Below, piece after piece: positions 1 through 10,144 of a stretch of 64,000 bases of DNA. The notes beneath the pieces were generated by a model. The model did no database searches. It saw only the letters and a program-made list of their open reading frames with translations, and was not told the origin of the DNA. The stretch comes from Cordilura impudica (taxonomy: Eukaryota; Arthropoda; Insecta; Diptera; Scathophagidae): assembly GCA_963682025.1 (NCBI GenBank), contig OY821519.1, forward strand, positions 65,280,783 through 65,344,782, given 5' to 3'. The translations under genes were made by a program, and so were the position numbers. Numbering within the stretch: position 1 is the stretch's first letter; the number at the start of each line of letters is the position of its first letter.

Positions 1-330
1 TTTTTAATTTTTTATTTTTAATTTTTTTTTATATTTTATTTGTCATTTGTCATTTTTTTATTTTTCATTTTTAATTTTTCGTTTTTCATTTTTCATATTT
101 AATTTTTTTTTTTTATTTATTTGTCATTTTTCATTTTTTATTTTTTAATTTTAATTTTTTGTTTTTGATTTTTAATTTTTAATTTTTTATTTTTAGTTTT
201 TTATTTTTTATTTCTCAGTTTTTATTTTTAATTCTTAATTTTTAATTTTTCGTTTTTCATTTTTTATTTTTTATTTTTAATTTTTCGCTTATCATTTTTA
301 ATTCTTCATTTTTCATTTTTAAACTCTTTT
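1..330. repeat. T-rich simple-repeat array
   Basis: Degenerate array of TTTTTAATTT / TTTTTCATTT blocks with no coding content. It has the same composition as the large array at 26560-27935, which lies inside a DINE-like element, so this may be the remnant of a similar element cut by the window edge. The array ends where a GTCT microsatellite begins. Confidence 0.8.
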
Positions 331-740
331 AACTCAAACTGTCTGTCTGTCTGTCTATCTGTCGTCGGTCAATCCCATTCCCCCATATCCTATTGATCTG
401 AAACTTGGCCCATTGTCTTGTTGTGACTACAGAATAATTGTGGAGTAGTCACGCACAGCAACGCAAAGTCGCGCACAGTCACGGAGTGATCTAAATGTCA
501 TCTCCCTCATCCGATCGATCTGAAACTTGGTGCATACACTTGCTGTGAAAAAATATTAACTTTGACATAGTCACGCACAGTCACGGAGAGATTTAAAACC
601 CATTTTCCATTATACGATAGATCAGAAAATTGGACGATAGAAATGATGTGAAAAAAGATTGACTTTGACATAGTCGCGGGAGCAAACTATGGAACAAATC
701 ATCGGTCACAAGAATTCCACTTACCTATTGATATTAAAGA
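331..740 (+). repeat. DINE-type repeat with GTCACGCACAG tandem units
   Basis: Starts with (GTCT)n at about 340-362 and continues with about two to three units built on TCACGCACAGTCACGGAG plus a conserved GATCTGAAACTTGG block. The same units form longer arrays at 25230-25835 and, inverted, at 40390-40960. The last 50 bases (from about 690) match the right end of the CTAG-ended dispersed repeat family (CGGTCACAAGAA ... CCTATTGATATTA). Confidence 0.75.
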
Positions 741-949
741 TATTAATTGCAAACTGTATGAAAAATGACGTCAACCCTAAACTTCAAGTTTGCTACTTAT
801 CTGCGCTGTTTGCTATCTAAAATTAAATATATCGGTATCATGGATTACGAGCCATAAATTCTCTGTGTGGCTGTTGTAATTCAAAATTTTTATTTGGTAT
901 GTATTGATGTGGTTGTTGTCGTTGTGGTCGTTTACTATTTCATGAAAAA
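741..949. other. Intergenic or intronic, nothing recognised
   Basis: AT-rich unique-looking sequence. I see no coding frame, inverted repeat or known element. Confidence 0.5.
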
Positions 950-1655
950 GAAAAAATACCTTTAACAAAAGTACTTTTAAAAATACGTCTTATAAAATAT
1001 ACTTTTCCTTTAAAATGTACCTTTCCTGAAAAAGTAACATTTCTTAAAAAAGTACCTTTTTCTTAAAAAAGCATATATTTTCTTAAAAATTTACATTATA
1101 GAAATACATGTTCTTTAAAGTACTTTTTCTAAAAAAAATATATTTTCTTAAAAAAGAACATTTCCTGAAAAAAGAAACATTTTTTAAAAAAGATCGTTTT
1201 TCTAAAAAGGCACTTTGCTTTAAAAATTACATTTTCTTTACAAAAAAGTACCTTTTCTTAAAAAAGTACCTTTTCTTAAAAAAGTACCTTTTCTTAAAAA
1301 AGTACCTTTTCTTAAAAAAGTACCTTTTCTTAAAAAATTTATTTTTCCAAAAAGAAGAAACTTCTTAAAAAAGCAAAATTTTTTAAAAAGTACCTCTTCA
1401 TAAAAAAGTAACTTTCTTACGAAATAGATTTTCTTAAAAAAGTAAATTCTCTTTAAAAAAAAACTGCACATTTCCTTAAAAAATACCCTAATTAAAAAAA
1501 GTACCTTTCCTGAAAAAATTTTTTCTTAAAAAAAATTGTTTTTAACAAAGTACTTTTTCTTTAAATATAAAAAAGTACCTTATGTTTGAATGTATGTTAT
1601 CTTAAAAAGGTACATTTCCTTAAAAAAGTACATTTCTTTACAAAAGTACATTTTT
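950..1655. repeat. 18-bp GTAC minisatellite
   Basis: Array of AAAAAAGTACCTTTTCTT units. Units are near-perfect from about 1242 to 1337 (five or more copies) and degenerate on both sides, with many variants keeping the GTAC core between an A run and a T run. Long open frames here (KKYLFL repeats and the antisense) are by-products of the repeat. Confidence 0.85.
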
Positions 1656-1978
1656 GCATAAGAGTTTTGCGGAGGAGGCAGTGTGTTTAATATCAATTTT
1701 TGAAGGTCCAATGAACAGCGAAAATTATATTAATGTCCTTGGAGATGCACTAACGGCATCAATTTCGAAAATCAATGACAATACTAATACGCAAGGTGTA
1801 AATTTTGAGCAGGTCAATGCTCCTAGCCACAAATCTAGAACACTAATGCAATGGATGTAAACTAAAAATATAGATTTAATGGATTGTGCAACAAAGACAG
1901 CACAATATGAAGTCATGACAGCATTACGTGAAAAGTGGGAAAAAAAATTCCAAAACACACAGGAAGGAGCGATTTACT
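1656..1978 (+). pseudogene. Tc1-like transposase fragment
   Basis: Translation gives a run resembling the DDE core of Tc1-like transposases: FEGPMNSENYINVL, then QVNAPSHKS, where the family has QDNAPSHKS. The second catalytic Asp is therefore Asn. After the Trp-Met pair a TAA interrupts the frame. A degenerate continuation (KNIDLMD, then LREKWEK) follows, with the D/E block around the third catalytic residue missing. No terminal repeats were found. It is a dead remnant with only about 100 codons left, and another Tc1-like tail lies at 10145-10370. Confidence 0.75.
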
Positions 1979-2164
1979 AAATATAAGTTAACAAAATAAT
2001 AAAAGGTTTTTTTTAAACTGACGTTTTTAATTTTTAAATAAAATTAACAGTCTAATGTAGTTATTTGGCCAATCGCGAGGTTTTCTTTAATTTTCAAATC
2101 AATATAATTAGGCCTAAATTTTTATAGTAAATAAAAAGGCATTTCTATTAAATTTTTTCTGCCG

Positions 2165-2425
2165 TAGTAACATGAGTATTACCTTTCACATCAATATGTT
2201 AAATCGTGAAGGTAAATTTTTAGTTCCCTTTTTAAGCAATATGAAGGCACGGAGGAGTGTGAAAATTGTCATAGTTATAGTTCATATGTAGGAGAAGCTG
2301 AGAATGATAAAATTTATGATTAATCTATCTGTCTTAAATATATATTAAATTAAATAAAATAAAATATTTATAATAATTCATTACACCCTGTTAATGCGAA
2401 TGTTTTAAATTATATATCAGACGCT
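2165..2425. repeat. Dispersed repeat, copy 1 (pair with 58060-58252)
   Basis: The stretch GTGAAGGTAAATTTTTAGTT ... TTACACCCTG is repeated with few changes at 58060-58252, and its reverse complement is partly recognisable at about 16085-16145. It is non-coding and of unknown superfamily. Confidence 0.7.
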
Positions 2426-2439
2426 CTGTGTTGAATGTG

Positions 2440-2615
2440 AATTGCTAAAATTGATTAGCATACCTTTAGGCTTTAAATATTTAAATATTCATACATTTTT
2501 ATATATATGTATAGATTACAAAAATATTGAAAGAAAAAAATTGAATGAAAAAATTATATTTCCTAGAATTTGCACTCGAATTTCGAGTGCTGAGCTATAC
2601 TAGTATTTTTTTAAT
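2440..2615 (-). repeat. CTAG-ended repeat, truncated end
   Basis: Contains CCTAGAATTTGCACTCGAATTTCGAGTGC and ends ...ACTAGTA, the inverted form of the conserved end ACTAGCAGATTCCAGCCCTC seen at 18473, 35828, 52201, 53152 and 58255. Preceded at about 2450 by ATTGATTAGCATACCTTTAGG, a motif shared with the MITE at 15848. Only one terminus is present. Confidence 0.65.
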
Positions 2616-2725
2616 TCCTCAACACTTTTTGCAAAATTAGAACTTTTTTGCTTTGTGTTGCTTTTTTACTCCTACATAATGATCTCAAACACCGAGTTTG
2701 TTTTTCTGTACCAAAGACGTAACTT

Positions 2726-3058
2726 CTAATCATATTCGTATTTTATGAAAACAGAGATCAGGTTTATATGATATATTAATGCCCAGTCTTTAGGTATATC
2801 TTTTTTTTTTTTGTCAAACGAACTGCATACTGCTCTCATTTTTTTAAATTTATGGTCAGTATACTCTGGGAAATCATCATGAATAGATTCCCGCTTGAAC
2901 AACGGTACCATTTGGAAATCAGTCATCGATTCGCGCAACTCATAGATGATTTCGTGATTTTTATGGCGCACATAATCGTCCATCTGAGCAAACCATCCGT
3001 CGAACTGGGGATAGATTTCATACCAGATACTCTCTAAATGATGCAATAACAGTAACAT
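2726..3058 (-). CDS. Unidentified coding-like ORF
   Basis: A 110-codon open frame on the minus strand from an ATG at 3058. After a short hydrophobic start (MLLLLHHLESIW) it reads like ordinary protein, mixed and charged (FDGWFAQMDDYVRHKN, IYELRESMTDFQMVPLF), with no low complexity. I do not recognise the family. The conserved-looking part ends near 2815, next to a poly-A(K) run. The mariner-type remnant at 3075 begins just upstream, so the original 5' part may have been displaced by that insertion. It could be a retroposed gene fragment, part of an unrecognised transposon, or a chance ORF. Confidence 0.3.
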   Translation of the reverse strand: MLLLLHHLESIWYEIYPQFDGWFAQMDDYVRHKNHEIIYELRESMTDFQMVPLFKRESIHDDFPEYTDHKFKKMRAVCSSFDKKKKDIPKDWALIYHINLISVFIKYEYD

Positions 3059-3074
3059 GTAGAAGGAAATAAAA

Positions 3075-3860
3075 AGAATATCGCCGCTGTAAACAAAAAT
3101 GTAGAAGAAGATCCAAATTTACCGATTCATCGTCGGTAGCAGGAATTGGGGCTCTGTCCGTGCACTGCGTGGAAATTTTGTGCAAAGATTTTGGCCTGCA
3201 CCTGTATAAGATCCAACTGGTGCAGGAATTAAAGCCACGAGACCATCATCGTTCTTTCGCCGATTGGGCTCTAGAGCAATTGGAAACTGACCCGACGTTT
3301 TATTGCAAAATTGTGTTGAGCGATGGGGCTCATTTTTGGTTTAACGAATTTGTAAGTAAACAAAATTGCCGTGAGACCAATTCGCAACAGACCCTACAGA
3401 ATCCATTACATCCAGAAAAATGCACCTTTTGGAGCGGTTTGCACGCTGGTGGCATCATCGGACCTTATTTCTTACGGTCAATGAAGATCGTTACCGCACC
3501 ATGATCAATGATTTTTTGTTTGAAACTACGTGCCATACGGCGACCGTAAACATCGACTTATTACGATAAGTTGCTTTTGAGTAATGGCCCTGTCAATTGG
3601 CCTCCAAGGTCGTGCAATTTGATAACTCTCGATTATTTCTTGTGGGGCTACGTGAAGTCACTGGTTTATGCTGCTAAACCAGCAGCAATTGACGCCTTGG
3701 AGACCAAGATTGATCGTTTTATTCATGACATACGATCATCGATACAACATATGCCAATTTTCACCAAAGTAATGTTTTTTAAAAATTACTGCCACCATCT
3801 ATACGTCGCACAGTGGCGCCCGTAGAGCAAACGAGGTTGCCATTTCAAAATTTTCATGTG
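3075..3860 (+). pseudogene. Mariner-type (IS630 superfamily) transposase remnant
   Basis: Reads along a mariner-type transposase: NIAAVNKNVEEDPN, then GLHLYKIQLVQELKP, DHHRSFADWALEQLETDP, CKIVLSDGAHFWF, KQNCRE, GGIIGPYF, and in another frame WPPRSC-LITLDYFLWGYVKSLV. This is the subfamily with an N-terminal DUF4817-type helix-turn-helix, seen again at 45480-46620 and 54085-57237. Damage: the first motif keeps Asp but loses the following Glu (SDG); the segment with the second catalytic Asp (FQQDG) is deleted between NDFLF and TCHTA; the third motif Asp is Asn; and there is at least one frameshift near 3480. It is inactive. Confidence 0.85.
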
Positions 3861-4715
3861 CGCCGACGAAGTTTTGAATAAACCCATGTTATAGGAAACT
3901 TTTCAACGATTTCAAATATGCTACTCTTAATAATATCACATTTTTAGTTTAGAAGATATAACCGTTCAAAGTTGACCGACTTTCGGTTTTCAAAAAAACA
4001 CACAATTTTTAGTCAATTTGTTGCGATTTCAGGTGTAATATCACGAAAAATAGGTAACGAATCGCCTTATTTTTTGTTTGTATTGATTGATGTATTTATT
4101 AAATGTATAATGATAAAAAAAAAATTAACTGTTTGCTTTGTGTTTCTCCTGGTAAATCACTATTTAAAAACTATCCGTTTTTTCACTATTTTTCAACTTT
4201 GACGGAAAATAAAAAAATCTATATTTTTCTATATTTGCCATATTTGCAAAACATGTTCTTTGATTATTTCTTTACATAATTCAAAAGGTTTTATCTGCCC
4301 GTACGTGCCCGTTTGGCTTCTAGAGGTAAAAAAGGTTAAAAAGACATGGTTGCAGAAATTGTATGGCGTGCATCCCTTACATGTTTTGACTGACAGTAGT
4401 TTGATCTAATAGTTTGAAAATTTCATTTTAAGTCGGTTGTCTACCTGTGAGCCTCTGCCAAAGTCTACTCCCAATATTCTGTTATAGACACAGGATGCAC
4501 AAAAAACTACTCATTGAAATTCGCAGTTACGCACCTCACTTAAAAATTACTTTGGAGTACAAATGGTCAAGAACAATATTGACTTATGGTCCCTCCAGGT
4601 AGGCACAAATCTTATTTAGACACGAACATAATATCAAAATTGCATAATTCAGCCTAAATCCATATGTATGCAGGGAACAGGTAAATTTTTAGGCATGGTA
4701 GCATAAGCCTATATA
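3861..4715. other. No gene recognised
   Basis: AT-rich sequence between the mariner-type remnant and the Transib-like element. Terminal repeats of the Transib type (CACWATGG) were looked for here and not found. Confidence 0.5.
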
Positions 4716-6770
4716 TTGCAAAATAAGCATAATGCCTGGATTAGTCTACGACTGAAAGTTGGCGCAACAAGTACTGAAACCATGGCGTTAAACAATTTAA
4801 GTACTGAAAACATGGCGTTGAACAATTTAAAATTATTTGAACTCTTTAGAAGGCCAACCACACCAAAGTTTTTCACGGAAACTGCTTTAGAAGAACTTGA
4901 TAGCTTATACGGAAATATTGAGAGAAGCGAAATTATAAAAAATAATTTTTATCTGATATATGCAAATATTAAGGCAAAATGGGTGAAATCTAATCGAACC
5001 ATTCAGAACTTCAACTCCAAATACGAGGACTGGCTTAATGAAGACACCATCCTGGATATATTGGCAGTAGATAAACCCACCACATCAACCAGAGGAGCAA
5101 AAGGAAGGCCAAAAAAAAGTATTGAGGAGTGTTCAATTTTCACAAGAAAGAGGAAACTTGCCGATGCCACCAATGACTTGACCACGAAGCATTTATCGGA
5201 CGCGCTGTCTATTAAATATACAAAGGATAGTGAAAGAGTTAGGTCGCAGATTACAAAATCTGTTGCTAATGCAAGCCCACTGCGACTAAAAAGGATTAAG
5301 GAAAGCATTACCACGCCCACAAACGTATACATTAAAAAGTATGGTTCCGAAGAAGCCTTGGCCTTGTTTATGGACTTACAACTTTCCAAAGAAAAATATG
5401 AGATACTACGGGCATCCTTGATGCGACACGGGGCTGACGTTTTACCACGATACAAGCATATTACGCAAGCCAAAATAAATTCACGACCACTGCATACGGA
5501 GTTTACGGAAGTCTCTGTGAAAACCAATCTGCAGGATCTCATGGGCCATACAGCAAAACGGTTGTTGGAGAGTCTTCCTGAAAATGAGGTGAAAATTCTT
5601 CCTGAGAAACTGACATGATCAGCAAATGGGGCTGCGATGGATCATCCGGACAAAGCGTTTATAAGCAAAGGATATCTTCCGATGACGCTACAATATCGGA
5701 CGGAAATATGTTTATGGCATCTGTTGTTCCTTTGCGGCTAAAATCTGATGTTTCCCTACACTGGAAAAATCCACGTCCGTCATCAGTGCATTATTGCCGA
5801 CCAATAATCTTTCAGTTTGCAAGGGAATCGGCAGAACTCATAAGGACCACGGTGAAGGACATTGAAGAACAAATAAGCAAGATTAAGCCTACAAAGCTGC
5901 AAATTGGAGAAGGAAAATATATTGAATGCAATTACGAGTTCCACCTGACCATGGTTGACGGAAAAGTCGTACACGAACTGACAGGAACAACCTCAACATT
6001 GTCAAGCCCGATTTGCAAAAAGAGTCAGAAGAACTTTGGTAATTTAAACGATTCTACAAACGAGGAGAATTACGAATATGGAATGTCACCATTGCACGCA
6101 AGGATAAGGTGTATGGAGTTCTTGATAAAACTGGCGTATGCCCTACCACAAGAGGAGGAAAACTTCGATGAAAATACATCAATAAAGGATAAGGAAAAGA
6201 TCAGAAAGAAGCAAATACAGGATGCTTTTTTTAAACAAGTTGGACTAAAAGTAGACTGTCCCAAGCACGGATACGGTAACTCAAACGATGGAAACACTTC
6301 TAGGAGATTTTTTTGAAAATGATGAGGCAGTAACTAGAATCACTGGAATTGACAATCACATCGTGAAAAGATTGGGAACGATCTTGAATGTTTTAAACTG
6401 CAAAGAAAATGTCAATTCTACAAAATATGGAGAATATGCATCGAAAACTGCATCTCTTTTAGCAGAAATGTATCCACAGAAGAAGTTGACCCCGACCGTC
6501 CATAAAATATTGGCGCATGGCAAAGGAGCACAGGAGTCTCTTAACAAATTTTATAAAAAATATAGATTGCAGAACACATTCAAAGCATCAAGGGTAAGGC
6601 AAAATGAGGACCTCTTCAACATGTCGGCAGCATCTTCCGATCCACTTATTTCTTCCCTGCGGCATCTGAAGTCACGAATAGAGTTAGAAAATAATTATAG
6701 TTTAGAAATGATTAGTCTTTTAGATATACCTTCTCTTACGAATTGTGATGAATATTTTACAGAAAATTGA
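4716..6770 (+). pseudogene. Transib-like transposase (RAG1-related), broken in three frames
   Basis: Three successive overlapping frames (4716-5618, 5615-6316, 6288-6770; first ATG at 4782) together give about 690 residues, the usual length of a Transib-type transposase, the family from which vertebrate RAG1 derives. Landmarks: KYEILRASLMRHGADVLPRY in frame 1; WGCDGSSGQSVYKQ (first catalytic Asp), NPRPSSVHYCRPI, TMVDGKVVHELT, SPLHARIRCMEFL and NSNDGNTSRRFF (second catalytic Asp) in frame 2; NDEAVTRITGID, VHKILAHG, AQESLNKFYKKYR and DLFN..ASSDPLISSLR in frame 3. The Glu-containing stretch before AQE has been lost by a small deletion. The second frameshift is one extra T in a T7 run at 6310. 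A 30-bp tandem duplication lies over the first ATG (4771-4830). Confidence 0.8.
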
Positions 6771-7055
6771 AAAAATAAATTTAAAAAAGAAGTAATTTTT
6801 TTTTAATTTGTTGGGTAATAATTTAAAACATAAAACCCTTATATATTATATTATACAAATTTGTAAAGATCACACACACGAGAGAGTCGCGTCCTGAAAG
6901 GATAAAATTGTCTAATGACATGTTCCTAATTTCTCCAAAAACCTCTTTTTTACAAAATACAAAAACGTCCTAACCCTAACCTCAAGTAAATACCAGACTC
7001 TTAACTAGCTCACTATATTAAATCATCATTCTAAAAATATTAAGATTTCACTTAC
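6771..7055. other. fry intron or downstream spacer
   Basis: AT-rich. Contains a CACACACGAGAGAG simple tract near 6871. No exon of fry was recognised between here and position 1. Confidence 0.5.
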
Positions 7056-7223
7056 TTTAAAGCATCATGATTTATCATTCCTAAAGCATTTACAGCCGCA
7101 TCGCGTACTTCTGCTACCTCACAGCGCAGTAGAGGAACAACCAATTTGTACAAAGCCTGCGGTGATGCAGTACCCAAAGCCGATTTATCGCTTCGATCAG
7201 CATTAAGCGAATCTGGTGATGAA
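7056..7223 (-). CDS. fry: furry exon (last one placed)
   Basis: Codes for a segment running [22 protein letters not shown], then [33 protein letters not shown]. It aligns with the Furry region that in human reads GTPSVGVLLKQLVPLMR...ESLVLGFGR. The acceptor is TTTCAG at 7224-7225 after a pyrimidine tract, and the donor is GTAAGT. The exon enters with one base, completing the GG left by the exon at 14179, and leaves with AA, so at least one more exon must follow to the left. Helical-repeat (HEAT/ARM-like) scaffold region, cytoplasmic in the family. Confidence 0.9.
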
Positions 7224-7823
7224 CTGAAAGAGATAACAGACAAAAATTTATTGTAAAAAAAATATTAAGTAGTTTCTTAACAGCCAAGAACAAGAAAAGA
7301 ATGCAGCTCAATCGAATAAAGAATTTTATAAAAATTTAACAAAAACAAGAATTTCTTGTAACAATAACTGAATTTTGTAATCACTTTCAAAAAAATTTAA
7401 TATTAAGCCAATCAATACAACATAAGTTTCCATACTTATGAAAGTAAAATTCTAATGAACTAATTTTTTTTTTCTTAATTTTTATAAGACCATTTTCATA
7501 ATTATGACCACATACAATTATATTCAAGTGACAATGTAAAGTTGCATTCTTATTACACTAACAACAAAATCTAAATTAAATTCATAATGCTACGTTGTGG
7601 CAACAAAAAGTTTTCGTAATTAAATTATGCAACTACTATGGAATTCTTATTAATTAAAATTGCGGTAAACTGTGTATAAATACTTAAATAATAAATGCTT
7701 TAATGTAGAACATTTAAGCCTTAAAGATTTAAAAAAAAAACTTTCTATAACAATATATAACTGTTCGTAATCATAAACGGTTGCCTTTACATATTTGCCA
7801 GATTAAAGGATTTCATAGTTCGC
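7224..7823. other. fry intron, no feature
   Basis: AT-rich intronic sequence up to the target duplication of the hAT-like element. Nothing recognised. Confidence 0.5.
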
Positions 7824-7854
7824 TTTGAGATCAGGGACCGTAATAATTATTCCT

Positions 7855-8395
7855 TTTTTTCATAAAAATCAGATTATAACAGTTATTTTTTATTTTTATT
7901 TTTTCGAGCAAAAATAACAGTTATTTTTTGATTTTTATTTTTTCTAGCAAAAATAACAGTTATTTTTTAATTTTTATTTTTTTTTTTTTGCAAAAATAAG
8001 TTATATTTTGATTTTTATTTTTTAACGAAAATAAAAGTTTTTTTTATTTGCCCTTTTGAGCAAAAATAACAGTTATTTTTTATTTTTATTTTTTTTTAAT
8101 AAAAAGAACAGTAATTTTTTACTTTTCTTTTTTCGAGCAAAAATAACAGTTATTTTTTGATTTTTATTTATTCGAGCAAAAATAACAGTTATTTTTTTAT
8201 TTTTATTTTTTTTTTTTAACAAAAAATAGCAGTTATTTTTTACTTCAATTTTTTGAGAAAAATAACAGTTATTTTTAATTTTTATTTTTTTAACAAAATA
8301 ACTGTTATTTTTTATTTTTATTTTTTCGAGCAAAAATAACAGTTATTTTTTTTATTTTTATTTTTTTTTTAGCAAAAATAACAGTCCACAGTCTC
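7855..8395 (+). repeat. Subterminal minisatellite, left arm
   Basis: About 13 units of GAGCAAAAATAACAGTTATT plus a T-rich spacer. Each unit contains the near-palindrome AAATAACAGTTATTT. The same unit occurs inverted in the right arm at 9475-9770, so the two arms could pair. Confidence 0.85.
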
Positions 8396-8540
8396 GTACT
8401 AGCATTTAATGCGTATGGTCGTGATTTATTGTCTTCTTGTAAAACTCAGTTTACAGCTACTTTTTCTTTTTTTTTTCCTTACTTTTGTAAAACATTTTTA
8501 ATAAAAACAAACAACTATAAAAAACAACAAAATTAAACGC

Positions 8541-9525
8541 GTGCGAGCGAGTGATGTCGATGCCTCTGCTAGTCAGAGCATGACTAAAAAAACAAAACCA
8601 AACAGTTCTCAGAGAACTGCAAATCCAAATTATTATGCACCTCTACAAACAATCGACGATCAAGATGACGAAGTTGTTATCGATACCACCGTAAAAGTTA
8701 AAATACCACCAATAACTATACTTAAATGCAAAACAGAGCAAGTCCATGAAGTATGCAGAATATTAAATATAAAAGAATATTCAATACGAAAAATATCTAT
8801 TGGCCTAAAACTTCTGTACCAATAAAAAAGACTTTGACGACATTTGTGAGTCATTAACAAAAACATTTCAATTGGAATATTTCACATATGCCACTGAAAG
8901 TGAAAAACCCTATAAAGCTGTCCTTTTAGGTTTGGATAAAACAGACCCAAAAGTAATAAAACATGAACTTACATCATTAGGTTTGAAATGTTCTGATGTT
9001 AAAATCGTTACAAAAACGAGAGAAAATCGTAATGAAATAGTTATATATATTGTGTATTTCGAACATAAAACTATTACGTTAAAGGAATTGCGGGAAAATT
9101 ACTCGGTCATAAATTATATTAAAGTCAGGTGGGAGTACCAAAAGCCCAAAAAGTCGAGGGTGACACAATGTTATAACTGTCAAATGTATGGACACGGTTC
9201 AAGTAAATGTAAGGTAAAATCATTCTGTGCCCACTGTGCAGGGGAACAGAAAACTATAGAATGTAACGCATCTTTCGAAAAATGTGCAAATTGCAATGGT
9301 CCTCATAAAGCCATGTCTCTCGAATGCCCAAGTAGAGGTACCTACATGCAGATACGACAGCGCACACAACCGAAAACGCGCAGGGTAGCCAGTCGAACAT
9401 ATAATACCACTGCAAATTACAATGGTAACTTCCCCAACGTGTTAAACCAAAATGTTAGGGCAAACGCTCCAAATTATTATTTATTTTTGCTATTATTTAT
9501 TTGTTATTTTTGCTTAAAAAAATAA
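8541..9525 (+). pseudogene. Jockey-clade non-LTR ORF1 (gag-like) fragment
   Basis: Open from about 8541 with first ATG at 8580, one frameshift near 8815-8828, then open to 9525. The second part carries three cysteine knuckles near its C-terminus: CYNCQMYGHGSSKC (CX2CX4HX4C), CAHCAGEQKTIEC and CANCNGPHKAMSLEC. Upstream is the gag/PRE_C2HC-like region (FTYATESEKPYKAVLLGL ... KVRWEYQKPKKSRVTQC) typical of Jockey-clade ORF1, an RNA-binding nucleocapsid-like protein. No endonuclease/RT follows: the sequence runs into the right minisatellite arm at about 9475, and the last codons come from that repeat. The 5' side has an AT-rich leader resembling a 5' UTR. Confidence 0.8.
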
Positions 9526-9770
9526 AAATAAAAAAATAACTGTTATTTTTGCTCGAAAAAATAAAAATCAAAAAATAACTTATTTTTGCTCGAAAAAATA
9601 AAAATCAAAAAATAACGTATTTTTGCTCGAAAAAATAAAAATCAAAAAATAACTTATTTTTGCTCGAAAAAATACAAATCAAAAAAATTACTTTTATTTT
9701 TGAAAAAAAAAAAATATCAAAAAATAACTGTTATTTTTGCTTAAAAAAATAAAAAAATAATAAATAAAAA
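9475..9770 (-). repeat. Subterminal minisatellite, right arm
   Basis: Inverted copies of the 38-40 bp unit found at 7855-8395 (AATAACTGTTATTTTTGCTC ...). A further AATAACTGTTATTTTCGGTC block at about 9890-9910 forms the right terminus. Confidence 0.85.
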
Positions 9771-10144
9771 TAAAATTTTAAAAATCAATGTATTTCATCA
9801 TAGAGTCGTTCATAAGAATCAGTTTTCTGACATTTGAATCAGTTTTCTGACATTTACTTCTATATGCTTTTTTTGCTTTAAAATTTCAAAATAACTGTTA
9901 TTTTCGGTCCCTGTTTGAGACGATTTTATTCCAATTTTGGGAACACATTGAGGAGAACACATTTTCTATTGGTGTATCTGGTGATTTGATTAGGATAACT
10001 CAGATTTTTTAAATGAATTTATCGGAGACCTAACACAGCACTTTCATATACTTACAAAATTCTAAATTTGCCAAGTTCCAAAATCAATCTCCAAAGTTGT
10101 AACCGAATGACTACAATCTAATGCAGTTAGTATTTTAAAATGTC

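Larger units (their letters stand above)
7832..9913. mobile_element. hAT-like non-autonomous element with gag cargo
   Basis: Ends are CAGGGACCGTAATAATTATT (left) and, inverted, CAGGGACCGAAAATAACAGT (right); CAGGG is a typical hAT terminus. Flanks are TTTGAGAT (7824-7831) and TTTGAGAC (9914-9921), an 8-bp target duplication with one difference, as expected for hAT. The inside is two inverted arrays of about 38-40 bp units (AAAAATAACAGTTATTTTT ... CGAGC), at 7855-8395 and 9475-9770, flanking a Jockey-type gag fragment at 8541-9480. No transposase is present, so it would have depended on another element. It sits in the 7-kb fry intron. Confidence 0.8.

Noticed and set aside
1108..1471. Open frames on both strands with KKYLFL / LRKGTF repeats
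   Set aside because: They are products of the 18-bp minisatellite, whose unit length is a multiple of three and whose core is near-palindromic.
950..1655. CRISPR-like array
   Set aside because: Units are contiguous without unique spacers, and the genome is clearly eukaryotic. The same holds for the arrays at 7855, 25205 and 26560.
6304..6315. Programmed frameshift at the T7 run in the Transib-like frame
   Set aside because: There is a second, unrelated frame break and a deletion near the catalytic Glu, so ordinary decay (or a homopolymer read error) is the simpler explanation.
5615..6770. A genuine RAG1-like host gene
   Set aside because: Motifs fit the Transib transposase family better (SNDGNTxRRFF, RITGID, VHKILxHG), the frame is broken three times and the setting is all transposons.
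1..7055. Further fry exons downstream of 7056
   Set aside because: I looked for the next conserved Furry segment (an Arg-rich EL.P...EA helix region) on the minus strand and found no frame with it; the next exon is likely outside the window.
8073..8333. Lys/Asn-rich minus-strand frame (KNNSYFVKKIKIK)
   Set aside because: It is a by-product of the hAT subterminal minisatellite.
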